In this document: piece after piece, positions 36,701 through 44,341 of the stretch
Layout of the letters: every line of letters begins with the position of its first letter
Numbering within the stretch: position 1 is the stretch's first letter
Assembly: GCA_016191325.1 (NCBI GenBank)
Contig: JACPOV010000008.1
Coordinates: 1,098,351 to 1,162,350 of the forward strand
DNA from: Candidatus Dependentiae bacterium
GTDB taxonomy: Bacteria; Babelota; Babeliae; Babelales; JACPOV01
DNA length: 64,000 nucleotides
Direction: 5' to 3'
The notes under the pieces: model-generated
Database searches by the model: none
The model's input: only the letters and a program-made list of their open reading frames with translations
Told to the model about the DNA's origin: nothing
Program-made: the position numbers and the translations under genes

Positions 36701-37116
36701 GAAATAATAATACAACGCTCATCGATAGTTGCATTCTTTATAATAATAGGTCAACTGATGGATTTATAGGAATTGGAATTGCAAGTACTGATGGGGATAT
36801 AGCGGTGCAAAATTGCGATATTAATGGCAATCGTGCAGCAACGGGAATATTTTCAGCGATCTTTAACGCCGGTTCACTTTCAACAATTCGCAATAACCTG
36901 ATTCGCAATAATACGTTAACGGGCGGCACGTCATTCAGCATTTCTGATCATACTAATCCATTTACTGCAACAATTATTGGCAACCAAGCAGATAATGGCA
37001 GCGCAACAAACTATGATATTTCGCCTGGTGCAATATTAACTGCATCACTTATTAAAACGACCGCAACGCTCATGATGCCAGCGACCACTTTCCATAATCT
37101 ACTTTTATTGCCATAA
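33685..37116 (+). CDS. Giant CC-repeat/beta-helix protein 1, C-terminal part of a frameshifted gene
   Basis: 1143 residues in the frame that continues the gene starting at 32336; the GTG at 33685 is inside the array and has no ribosome site, so independent translation is doubtful. Order: last CC units (to about residue 70); first beta-helix domain opening 'ASGNYCLANDIIGTITISSS' (coded about 33930-35850) with many short Asn/Ile/Val-rich rungs like 'NVSVRNGQLYGLGII'; a second CC-repeat linker ('NACCNGTFSVL', coded 35870-36115); and a second beta-helix opening 'VSGPYCLQNDIVGTITVSAN', ending 'TTFHNLLLLP'. These resemble pectate-lyase-like right-handed beta-helices, but I see no catalytic signature; adhesion or glycan binding is inference. 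Rejoined with 32336 it would be about 1590 residues. Confidence 0.75.
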   Translation: MLANLTVTATADLSGVFTALNACCEGTFSVLANLTVTATADLSGVFSALAACCDGTFSSLFDIKNTLTACGAIPIFTSTDITASGNYCLANDIIGTITISSSEVHLDLNGFSVIAPGVASGVGTINIANVDNVSVRNGQLYGLGIIASNCNDLTLDSIRSFSCSNADIDCSAINGLAVTNYSIFNHFRDSSICVTSASSNNLLFKNFSINNSRYANAFAMDSIDTCQIINAVLNNPGVSSAGTAALSNMRNLSFANILSQAGVISVTTGTAITMENVQMAGSTNGLASLANIRDVSIVDCTYFDSVALVPVCSIITGTNIVIRNLNVENCSALNLLSLVPAIDVIFENVNASECVFSSEAISANNAAFGGTALGAQFTFDNVTINNCTLPRAINLNLVSDVGMSRFKVTHNSSTITPISFATMDLAPKVFIDDCIFSDNSSSAVATGNIILATDCDATRINNVVIEKNTYAGSQNGIVLQSLMLTVSAAEITNCRLENNSIAGDGLPECNLIQVSGIANSIIANNNISGNTIIRGDFGAANIFHGILNAGSVNAIIRENTLLGNLWTTSVDCNLIETTTAASIEYNTITGNVVGNDLIGISAASVDHAIIRGNVVNFNRCGAFPIATGSGAATGIVASGADVVVEKNILNSNIGGAGGSIGLDVAGTSMVTMNEAQGHTQDYRALGGLVIPIAQLSYANGIILPIPSNAPLSSYHNLEMVSNALTPPCDICTVFTVLANLSITTTVDFSPVFTALNACCNGTFSVLANLNLNLSPVFTQVAAGFNGTFSALTACCNGTFSSLADLRSSLTCQAAPITAPTNIVVSGPYCLQNDIVGTITVSANNVSINMNSRRLLNGGIQVSGVRNINIYNGVIDNGNGALVSSSTAVTFDHVEIVNVAGPSGVAINIVNSDDVLFNQDTIHALTGQLFINTSTGARFVNCDIFDNTITGTIVNILRAGGAQMAGCRLYNNSSQNTIGVGSSSNTIVQNCNFHDNAITGSIIASAGNNNTTLIDSCILYNNRSTDGFIGIGIASTDGDIAVQNCDINGNRAATGIFSAIFNAGSLSTIRNNLIRNNTLTGGTSFSISDHTNPFTATIIGNQADNGSATNYDISPGAILTASLIKTTATLMMPATTFHNLLLLP

Positions 37117-37123
37117 AAAAGCA

Positions 37124-37159
37124 CTAAAAAGCCCTTTGCATTTGCGAGGGGCTTTTTAG
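37124..37159 (+). terminator. Intrinsic terminator of giant gene 1
   Basis: Eleven-base stem CTAAAAAGCCC/GGGCTTTTTAG (37124-37134 and 37149-37159) right after the stop codon at 37116. The U tract forms part of the stem. Confidence 0.75.
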
Positions 37160-37241
37160 GGATTATGGTTTCTTGCGTAAGCGAACGCACCATGGTATAA
37201 CGATTAAAAATTGAGCAAAAAAAAGGTTCAAGGAGTAGTGA

Positions 37242-38582
37242 ATGCGTCTTAGAGAATATGCGTTATTAATTTATGCATTACTAGTTTGCAGTGCGCCGTG
37301 CAGCGCAACGCAATTAACTATTTCTCAGCCCGGCTCGTATCAATTAGGTAGTAATTTTTTCGCAACGCCTGCTGCGCCTAACGATAATTCAATTGTTATT
37401 GCGGCAAGTAACGTCATTTTAGATTTTAACATTCATAGTATTTCCCAAATTAATACGACGACCGGCTTTAATGGTGTCCTTATTAATTCCAATGTGCACG
37501 ATGTTATCATTAAAAACGGCATTATTCAGAACATCACTGGTACTGGTATAATTCTTACTGGAAGCAATGCACGTATTAAGATTATCGACATGTCGTTTGA
37601 AAATTGCGGAGCTGGAGGTTTGCTTGCTAACGGATTGACCGGAACTATTAATGATCTTGATATTCAACGATGCCAATTCATTTCATGCGGAACTACTTTT
37701 ACAAACGCGCGCGTGGCGGATCTGCAAAACTGCCAAGGATCTAGAATAGCGGACTGCGTTTTTAGTAACGCGATTAATAATGGCGGCACTGCTACGGCTA
37801 TTACCATGAGTAATTGCACCGCTTGCGATGTGATTAATACCGCCGTTGAAAATAATGCGAACAACTCAGGCAACTTTGTAGCAATTTCACAAACCCTCAA
37901 TAATGCATGTGGATTAAAAGGAGTTGCAGTGCGCAATAATACTGCTGCTCTTTCCTTAACCGGTTTCTTGCTCAACGAAGTTTTTGGCGGGATATATACC
38001 GCTTGTTCATGCATTGGAAATATCAATGGTAATGCAAGTTTAGCAACAACATTTAGCGGATTTTCTATTATCAATGCAACCAATGGGTTCAATATTTTTT
38101 CTGGTTGCTCGGTCATTTCAAATCGGGCGAGCGGCACTATTGCCAATGCAGGTTTTTCAATTACCGGTACCGGCAATGTTTTTTTAAAATGCATTTCAAA
38201 TGGCTTAGCAAGCACTGGAAACAATTCAGTTGGATATTTAAATATCGGCACCGGGCCCCAAACATATGTTGAATGCATAGGATCTTATAATGTGTCGAGT
38301 GCAAGTGCGACAGGTATGATTGAGACAAATTCGACAAATTCGCTTATTGTTCGCTCCTATTTTGGGCGTAATATTGGGGCAACTGCTGCCACTTCGTTTG
38401 GTTACGCACAGCCAACTACCGCCTCGCGTATTTCGCTTTGTGAGAATGTTGCGTTTAATAATGGCACGACCAGCGCTAATCAATTTTTGAATGTGGCAGC
38501 TAGTGCGACTTCTGCGGTAAGCTTCAATACGATTAACGCTACAGGAAATGCACCTTGGACTAATTTAGGGGTAAGTACTTAA
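37242..38582 (+). CDS. Secreted beta-helix protein (tandem array member 1)
   Basis: 446 residues with a signal peptide (1-23, 'CSAPCSATQL'). The mature protein opens with the array signature 'QLTISQPGSYQLGSNF', then 'VILDFNIHSISQINTTTGFN', 'DVIIKNGIIQNITGTGI' and many short Asn/Thr/Ser rungs with regular cysteines, as in right-handed beta-helix folds. No pectin-lyase catalytic residues are recognisable. First of four tandem paralogues between the two giants; 16 bases to the next one. It resembles the beta-helix domains of the giants, so the array probably arose by domain duplication. Confidence 0.78.
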   Translation: MRLREYALLIYALLVCSAPCSATQLTISQPGSYQLGSNFFATPAAPNDNSIVIAASNVILDFNIHSISQINTTTGFNGVLINSNVHDVIIKNGIIQNITGTGIILTGSNARIKIIDMSFENCGAGGLLANGLTGTINDLDIQRCQFISCGTTFTNARVADLQNCQGSRIADCVFSNAINNGGTATAITMSNCTACDVINTAVENNANNSGNFVAISQTLNNACGLKGVAVRNNTAALSLTGFLLNEVFGGIYTACSCIGNINGNASLATTFSGFSIINATNGFNIFSGCSVISNRASGTIANAGFSITGTGNVFLKCISNGLASTGNNSVGYLNIGTGPQTYVECIGSYNVSSASATGMIETNSTNSLIVRSYFGRNIGATAATSFGYAQPTTASRISLCENVAFNNGTTSANQFLNVAASATSAVSFNTINATGNAPWTNLGVST

Positions 38583-38598
38583 CGATAAAAAGGGTGAG

Positions 38599-39900
38599 AT
38601 GAAAAAAGTTATATTATTCCTGCTGGTAGCTTTTAATAGTTCCAATGGAACGCAGCTAACAATAGCGCAGCCTGGCGTTTATCAACTCGGATCAAATTTA
38701 ACATTGACCCCAACTGCTTCAAACGATCAAATAATCAGAATTAGTTCCAGCGGGGTAGTGCTCGATTTTAATGGCCATTTTATTTCGCAGCTCAATACAA
38801 CAACCGGAATCGATGGCATCTTAATTGACTCGAATCTTTCTGACGTCACGATTCAAAATGGCGTCGTTCGGCAAGTCACTGGAAATGGGTTATCGATAAG
38901 TTCAACTACCACGAATATTACTATAACTAACATGACTTTTGAGACGTGCGGCACAACTGCAATTACCGGTACGGTAGTAAAAAATCTTTACATAAAAGAT
39001 GTTTATTGTGTCGGTTGTTGTTCAAACAGTACAAGCACCAATGTGGTATTACTTACAAGCGTGAGCAATGGTTCTATAAAGAATTGCGTAATCGATAATA
39101 CCATAAATACATCACCTGGTACTTTTTCAGGAATGCTTATTAACGGATGCAATGCATGTAATTTTGAATCGGTTACTATACAAAATTGTTCTGCCGCTGG
39201 AACCGCCTTTAATGGGTTGAATGATCAAATCTGCGTAGGCTGCCAATTTTTTGATGTTAACGTAAAATTTAATCAAGCCTCTGGCAATTTTAATGGATTG
39301 AGCACAACATCAACGTATGGCATTTACACTGATTGCTCATGCGTTGCAAATACCGCTGGCGGCCTTTTTAATGGCTTCGTTATTCAGCCAAACGCAAGTC
39401 TTTGTGTATTACAACGGTGCCTCGTTAACAATAATATAAATAATGGCGTCACAGGATCTGGGTTTTTAATAAGTGGCTTTTCATGTACTTTAATTGACTG
39501 TATTTCCAGCCATTTATTCAACCCATCAAGGAATACAGCTTCTGCTGGCTTTCTGCTCCAAAGCGGTGGCGCGGCAAATACGTTGTTAAATTGTATCGGC
39601 ACTCAGCAGAGTGATAATACCGTGTACGGTATGTTTGTAAATAGTACTCAGCGCCATGCGGTTCTTGGGGGAATCCTCATGAGAGATGTGGGCGCAAGTG
39701 ATCCGACCTCATTTGGCGTACTAGAGGTTTCGGGAATTCAAAACTTATATGTTCGACTGGTTGCTTATAACAACGGCCAGACGCAGACACAGCAGTTATT
39801 TAACGTTGCGGCCGGATCGGTCAATACTATTCCAGCGGTTCAAACGAGTAATATTAACAGCGCAACATTACCGTGGAGTAGTGTGCCTGTAGCGAATTAA
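38599..39900 (+). CDS. Secreted beta-helix protein (tandem array member 2)
   Basis: 433 residues. A short signal peptide ('VILFLLVAFNSSNGTQL') leads directly into 'TIAQPGVYQLGSNLTL', then 'VVLDFNGHFISQLNTTTGID', 'DVTIQNGVVRQVTGNGL' and Cys-containing rungs such as 'CVGCCSNSTSTNVV'. Same plan as its neighbours with low identity in the later rungs, so the N-terminal cap is the best-kept part. Ends with the motif 'LPWSSVPVAN' shared by the array ('PWTNLGVST', 'YWTNLNIIA', 'PWSNLAISQ'). Confidence 0.78.
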   Translation: MKKVILFLLVAFNSSNGTQLTIAQPGVYQLGSNLTLTPTASNDQIIRISSSGVVLDFNGHFISQLNTTTGIDGILIDSNLSDVTIQNGVVRQVTGNGLSISSTTTNITITNMTFETCGTTAITGTVVKNLYIKDVYCVGCCSNSTSTNVVLLTSVSNGSIKNCVIDNTINTSPGTFSGMLINGCNACNFESVTIQNCSAAGTAFNGLNDQICVGCQFFDVNVKFNQASGNFNGLSTTSTYGIYTDCSCVANTAGGLFNGFVIQPNASLCVLQRCLVNNNINNGVTGSGFLISGFSCTLIDCISSHLFNPSRNTASAGFLLQSGGAANTLLNCIGTQQSDNTVYGMFVNSTQRHAVLGGILMRDVGASDPTSFGVLEVSGIQNLYVRLVAYNNGQTQTQQLFNVAAGSVNTIPAVQTSNINSATLPWSSVPVAN

Positions 39901-39920
39901 TACTGGTAAAAAGTAGGAAC

Positions 39921-41345
39921 GTGATGAAAAAAATAGTAATAAGCACGGCAATAGCCAGCATGGTATTCATTTGTGCCAAACTTTATGCGCCGAGTCTGAC
40001 CATTTCTCAGCCAGGATTTTATCAATTATCGCAAACATTAGCTGCGTCACCTTCAACTCCCGGCGACGCGCTCATCTTAATCGCTGCCAGCAACGTGGTT
40101 CTTGATTTTCACGGTAATCCAATCGTGCAAAATAATGCTACTTCCCCTATTGATGGCGTGCGTATCAATCCAGGATTAACAGACGTTACGATTCAAAACG
40201 GTGTTATTCGCAATGTCACCGGCAACGGTTTATCAGTTACTTCGAGCGATACGCAAATTCAGGTTATCAATATGATGTTTGAAAACTGTGGCGCTACGGG
40301 AATTTCTGCAAACGGTTCTGCTGGCTCTATAAACAATATTGGCATCTCCGGATGCAAATTTATTGGTTGCGGATCAAATAGTACTTCAACTACAATTCTT
40401 GCATTAGTTAGTTGTATCGATGGATCGATAAATGAATGTGAAATTGCTGGATCATCCAACAGTTCAACGACAACGTTTGCTCCATGTTCCATTTTAAGCA
40501 GTTCTCTCATAACGATAAATGATTTGCGCATTGAAGATAATGTGTCCACGGCGAGCGCTTTTGTCGGATTGGCAGATTTTAGTAACACGGCATGCACATT
40601 CAATGAGGTCATCGTACGCAAGAACCTCGCTGTGACCAGTACTTTTAACGGATTTTTAATAGTATCTTCTGGTAATCTCTATTCCAATTGTTTGTGCATG
40701 AGTAATTCAAACGGTGTAAATGGTGCTTTCTATGGCTTTGCGATTACGGGATCAAATAATGCGCAGAATAATATTTTCCAAAATTGCGCCGCTATGTCTA
40801 ATGTCTCAGTGGCGCAACAAGGTCTTTTTGGATTTTATATCGATGCCCCCAATAATTCCTTTTTTAATTGTTTTGCCTTAAGCAATACTAATTTTAATCA
40901 GGATACTGGCACGACGCCTGTTGGAGGGTTGACCAACGTATTTGCTTCAACCGTGGGATTTTATGTAACGGGGCCGGTCGCTAATTTCATATTTTTTGAT
41001 GCATGCATTGGCGCTAATAATATTGGCAGTACGGTCGTAGGAAATACCGCAGGAATTATTTTGCAGCGACTGAATGGAATAAGTAGCGCAAATAATGCTT
41101 GTCGGAATGGGATTTTTTTTAATAATTTAGGCGTCAATGCAGGCGTTTCATCTCGTGGAATCATAAGTCAAACCAATAGCTTTTCATTGTTCACGCGCAA
41201 TGTTGCCTATCAGGGGAGCACGGGCAGTGCCCAAAGCCCAATAACTGGCATCATAGGCACTTCGTTCACTACGCCAACTGCCCCAGCGACCGATAATATG
41301 AATACGGCTCTCATTTATTGGACAAATTTGAATATTATTGCGTGA
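39921..41345 (+). CDS. Secreted beta-helix protein (tandem array member 3)
   Basis: 474 residues, signal peptide about 1-24 ('MVFICAKLYAPSLTI'). Opens 'LTISQPGFYQLSQTLAASPS', then 'VVLDFHGNPIVQNNATSPID' and 'DVTIQNGVIRNVTGNGL', with a beta-helix body of about 15 rungs. The C-terminus 'LIYWTNLNIIA' matches the shared end motif. Its stop is close to the start of member 4, so translation may be coupled. Confidence 0.77.
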   Translation: MMKKIVISTAIASMVFICAKLYAPSLTISQPGFYQLSQTLAASPSTPGDALILIAASNVVLDFHGNPIVQNNATSPIDGVRINPGLTDVTIQNGVIRNVTGNGLSVTSSDTQIQVINMMFENCGATGISANGSAGSINNIGISGCKFIGCGSNSTSTTILALVSCIDGSINECEIAGSSNSSTTTFAPCSILSSSLITINDLRIEDNVSTASAFVGLADFSNTACTFNEVIVRKNLAVTSTFNGFLIVSSGNLYSNCLCMSNSNGVNGAFYGFAITGSNNAQNNIFQNCAAMSNVSVAQQGLFGFYIDAPNNSFFNCFALSNTNFNQDTGTTPVGGLTNVFASTVGFYVTGPVANFIFFDACIGANNIGSTVVGNTAGIILQRLNGISSANNACRNGIFFNNLGVNAGVSSRGIISQTNSFSLFTRNVAYQGSTGSAQSPITGIIGTSFTTPTAPATDNMNTALIYWTNLNIIA

Positions 41346-41373
41346 AAAATTACTGCAAAAAAGAAAGAGTTTT

Positions 41374-42783
41374 ATGAAAATCAATTTATTTAAATTATCA
41401 TTCATTGCGCTCTTGTGCGCCACTGCGCCTAAAATTTGCAGTACGCAGTTAACTATCACTCGTCCAGGTTTCTATCAACTTGGGGAAGATTTTCTTGTAT
41501 CTCCAACCGCAAATGGCGATGCGGTGATAAGGGTCGCCTCAAGTGACGTGACCATTGATTTCAATGGCCATTTTATTTCGCAACTGAATACCACTCAAAA
41601 TATTGCTGGCGTTTTTATTAATCCTGCGCTCAATGATATTGTTATACAAAATGGTCTGATTCAAAATATCTCGGGCACCGGAATCGTGGTAACTGCATCT
41701 GATATGCGTATCGAAATAATTAACATGACGTTCACTAATTGTAGCGCCGCGGCACTCGTGGCAGATGGAACGAGCGGCACCATTAATAATCTGGAAATTC
41801 GTAGCTGCATCATGAGCGGCTGCTGCTCGAATGGTACCGATCGTAACGTGGTGCTTCTTTCACGTTGTAACCGTTCGCGAATGCTTGACTGCGTGCTTGA
41901 TAATACTGTTAACACTTTGATTGGAATCAACACGCAAACTACTCAGTTTGCAATGCTGAGTCTTGCTTCATGCAGTATGTGTACGTTTAAGAATATATGG
42001 ATACAAAACAATTTTTTTAGAGCTTTTGGAGCAACGGGCCAAATTCCCAACGTTAGCCTCATCCAAGAATCGGGCGACAATAACTGTGAATTTGATTTTG
42101 TATTAATACGCAATAATCAATGTTTTAATACGGGCACTCTTGGCGCGAATAATCGTTTTAATGGATTCGCCGCTCCCTCGGTTTGCGATTCTAATAGATA
42201 TGTAAATTGTCAAATTGTTTCAAATGTTATGGCAAATTCTCAGTCGCAAGATATGAACGGTTTTTTTGGAATATGGACAAATTCAATTTTTGATCGTTGT
42301 TTTATAGTGAGTTGTTCGGCTACAAATAATTTGGGATTAAATGGGCTGAGAACGATTAATGGATCGAATGCAAACGTGTTCAATGGCTGTTGCGCCATTG
42401 GAAATAGTAGTTTTCCTATTACCGGCGCGACTGATGGATTTAATTGTCCAGATACGAACTCCTTATTTAAGAGTTGTATAGCGGCATATAATACTTCTTC
42501 AGTAAATACAAGTCTCGGATTCAATCTGCCACAAACACCGGCGCATGTAGTGCTTTATGAGAATATAGCGCATCGAAACCAAGGACCTACTAATGCAGGC
42601 TCGATTGGTTTCTCGTTCAGTGGAACACGCGCCTCTCTAGTCACGAGAAATATTGCATATAATAACGGAACAATTGCTGCAAATCAGTTTGTTAACGTAA
42701 ATTCCGGATCTCAAATTCAGATCACGAGTGATTTGATACAGACGGTAACGGCGCCATGGAGCAATTTAGCAATTTCGCAATAA
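41374..42783 (+). CDS. Secreted beta-helix protein (tandem array member 4)
   Basis: The frame begins at 41338, inside member 3, but the ATG at 41374 follows AAAGAG and gives the signal peptide ('LSFIALLCATAPKICSTQL'), so I choose it; 469 residues. Opens 'LTITRPGFYQLGEDFLVSPT' and 'VTIDFNGHFISQLNTTQNIA', with 'CCSNGTDRNVVLLSRC' as one of several Cys-bearing rungs. Ends 'PWSNLAISQ'. Spacing and orientation suggest one transcript for the four members. Confidence 0.77.
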   Translation: MKINLFKLSFIALLCATAPKICSTQLTITRPGFYQLGEDFLVSPTANGDAVIRVASSDVTIDFNGHFISQLNTTQNIAGVFINPALNDIVIQNGLIQNISGTGIVVTASDMRIEIINMTFTNCSAAALVADGTSGTINNLEIRSCIMSGCCSNGTDRNVVLLSRCNRSRMLDCVLDNTVNTLIGINTQTTQFAMLSLASCSMCTFKNIWIQNNFFRAFGATGQIPNVSLIQESGDNNCEFDFVLIRNNQCFNTGTLGANNRFNGFAAPSVCDSNRYVNCQIVSNVMANSQSQDMNGFFGIWTNSIFDRCFIVSCSATNNLGLNGLRTINGSNANVFNGCCAIGNSSFPITGATDGFNCPDTNSLFKSCIAAYNTSSVNTSLGFNLPQTPAHVVLYENIAHRNQGPTNAGSIGFSFSGTRASLVTRNIAYNNGTIAANQFVNVNSGSQIQITSDLIQTVTAPWSNLAISQ

Positions 42784-42824
42784 CAGATAATCCCTGATTT
42801 TAATAATTCCCTTGTATTAGTTTG

Positions 42825-42854
42825 TTGATTTTTTACCTCGTAGCTGAGTATTTG
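42825..42854 (+). promoter_or_regulatory. Probable promoter of giant paralogue 2
   Basis: TTGATT (42825-42830), 18-base spacer, TATTTG (42849-42854), followed by ATAGA. Counterpart of the 32268 promoter of paralogue 1. Confidence 0.4.
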
Positions 42855-42891
42855 ATAGAGAGAAATAAAAAGAAGCAAAAAAAGGATGATG

Positions 42892-44280
42892 ATGAAGCAG
42901 ATTTTTTTTAGTAGAGGTCGCGAGATTATAATTGGGATTTTACTGACGTTCTTTGGAGCGGCATTTGGCAATGAACCCAATCAAGTAGCCGGTAAAGCGG
43001 GTTCTGCCGCCCAGTTCGTCACGCATGAAGAATCGACGGTAATAGAACATGCGCTTGAACATATGCTGATGCGCATGGCGGAAAATAATGAAGAGCCAAC
43101 TGAAAGTATATTGCGGCTTTATCAAGCAGTAACAGAAAAAACCGAAATTAAAATAGAAGATCTCAATGAACTGCTGCCAGTAATGCTTGAATGCATGAAA
43201 GCTGAGCAAGAAAGAGCAGCGCGGCCAGATGCGCCTGATGCACTGGGCAACGGCGCAATAAGCGGATGCTGCGGATGCTGCGATTTATCTCAGATTCTGG
43301 CGGTGCTTGGCTCAATACAAGCAAAATTAGTAATAATAAATAATCTGATTGTGGAATGCTGCGATGAAATTCGTTTCGATTTTCAAGCAACATGGAGTAT
43401 TCTCGCGAATTTGAATGTGACTGCAACAGTAGATTTAAACCCAGTGTTTTCAGTTATTGCTGATTGCTGTAATGGTACCTTTAGTACGCTTGCAAATCTG
43501 AGTTTTACTGCAGTCGTAGATTTAAATCCGGTATTTACCGCGCTTAATGCATGCTGTAATGGAACATTTACGGCGATCAATAATGTAAATAATAATGTGA
43601 TCGCAACATTCTCTGTGCTGAATCAAATTATTATCAATCAGCAGGGTACGTTTAGTGCGATTGACGCGTGCTGTGATGGAACTTTTAGTGCTATAGCAGA
43701 TCTTAAATTATCGCTGACCGCAATCCAAGTAAACTTCAACTCAGTGTTTACCGCACTGAACGCATGTTGCAATAGCACTTTCTCAATGCTAGATAAAATA
43801 GATAGAGAAGTGATTGGCACTTTTAGCGTTATTAATGCATGCTGCAATGGCACATTCTCAGCAATAGCAGATCTTAAATTATCGCTGACCGCGATCCAAG
43901 TGAATTTCAATCCAGTATTTACTGCGCTCAATGCGTGCTGCAATGGCACGTTCTCAATGCTCAATAAAATTGACACAGAAGTAATTAGTACATTCTCAGT
44001 ATTGAATACGATTATCATAAATGAACAAGGAACGTTTACGGCGATCGCTGCATGCTGCAATGGCACATTCTCTGCAATCGCCGATATTAAATCATCATTG
44101 ACGGCAATCACGGTGAACTTCAATCCAGTATTTACTGCATTGAACGCATGCTGTGAAAGCACATTTTCGATGTTAGATAAAATAGATAGAGAAGTGATTG
44201 GAACGTTTAGTGTAATTAATGCGTGCTGCAATGGCACGTTCAGCGTGCTTGCGAATTTAACGGTAACCGCAACCGCTTGA
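42892..44280 (+). CDS. Giant CC-repeat/beta-helix protein 2, N-terminal part of a frameshifted gene
   Basis: Three ATGs stand in a row; I choose the third because it matches paralogue 1 (MKQI) and has AAAGGA six bases upstream. 462 residues: signal peptide (to 'FGAAFGNEP'), an acidic helical domain, 'SGCCGCCDLSQIL', then Cys-Cys units ('NACCNGTFTAINNVNNNVIA', 'DACCDGTFSAIADLKLSLTA'). The frame stops at 44280 just after 'LANLTVTATA', where paralogue 1 continues with 'DLSGVFSALAACCDGTFSSL'. About 62 bases present in paralogue 1 are missing here, with TTTGA at both edges of the lost segment. The rest of the gene follows in another frame. Confidence 0.75.
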   Translation: MKQIFFSRGREIIIGILLTFFGAAFGNEPNQVAGKAGSAAQFVTHEESTVIEHALEHMLMRMAENNEEPTESILRLYQAVTEKTEIKIEDLNELLPVMLECMKAEQERAARPDAPDALGNGAISGCCGCCDLSQILAVLGSIQAKLVIINNLIVECCDEIRFDFQATWSILANLNVTATVDLNPVFSVIADCCNGTFSTLANLSFTAVVDLNPVFTALNACCNGTFTAINNVNNNVIATFSVLNQIIINQQGTFSAIDACCDGTFSAIADLKLSLTAIQVNFNSVFTALNACCNSTFSMLDKIDREVIGTFSVINACCNGTFSAIADLKLSLTAIQVNFNPVFTALNACCNGTFSMLNKIDTEVISTFSVLNTIIINEQGTFTAIAACCNGTFSAIADIKSSLTAITVNFNPVFTALNACCESTFSMLDKIDREVIGTFSVINACCNGTFSVLANLTVTATA

Positions 44281-44341
44281 TATAAAAAATACGCTGACGG
44301 CCTGCGGCGCTATACCGATTTTTACATCGACAGAAATTACG

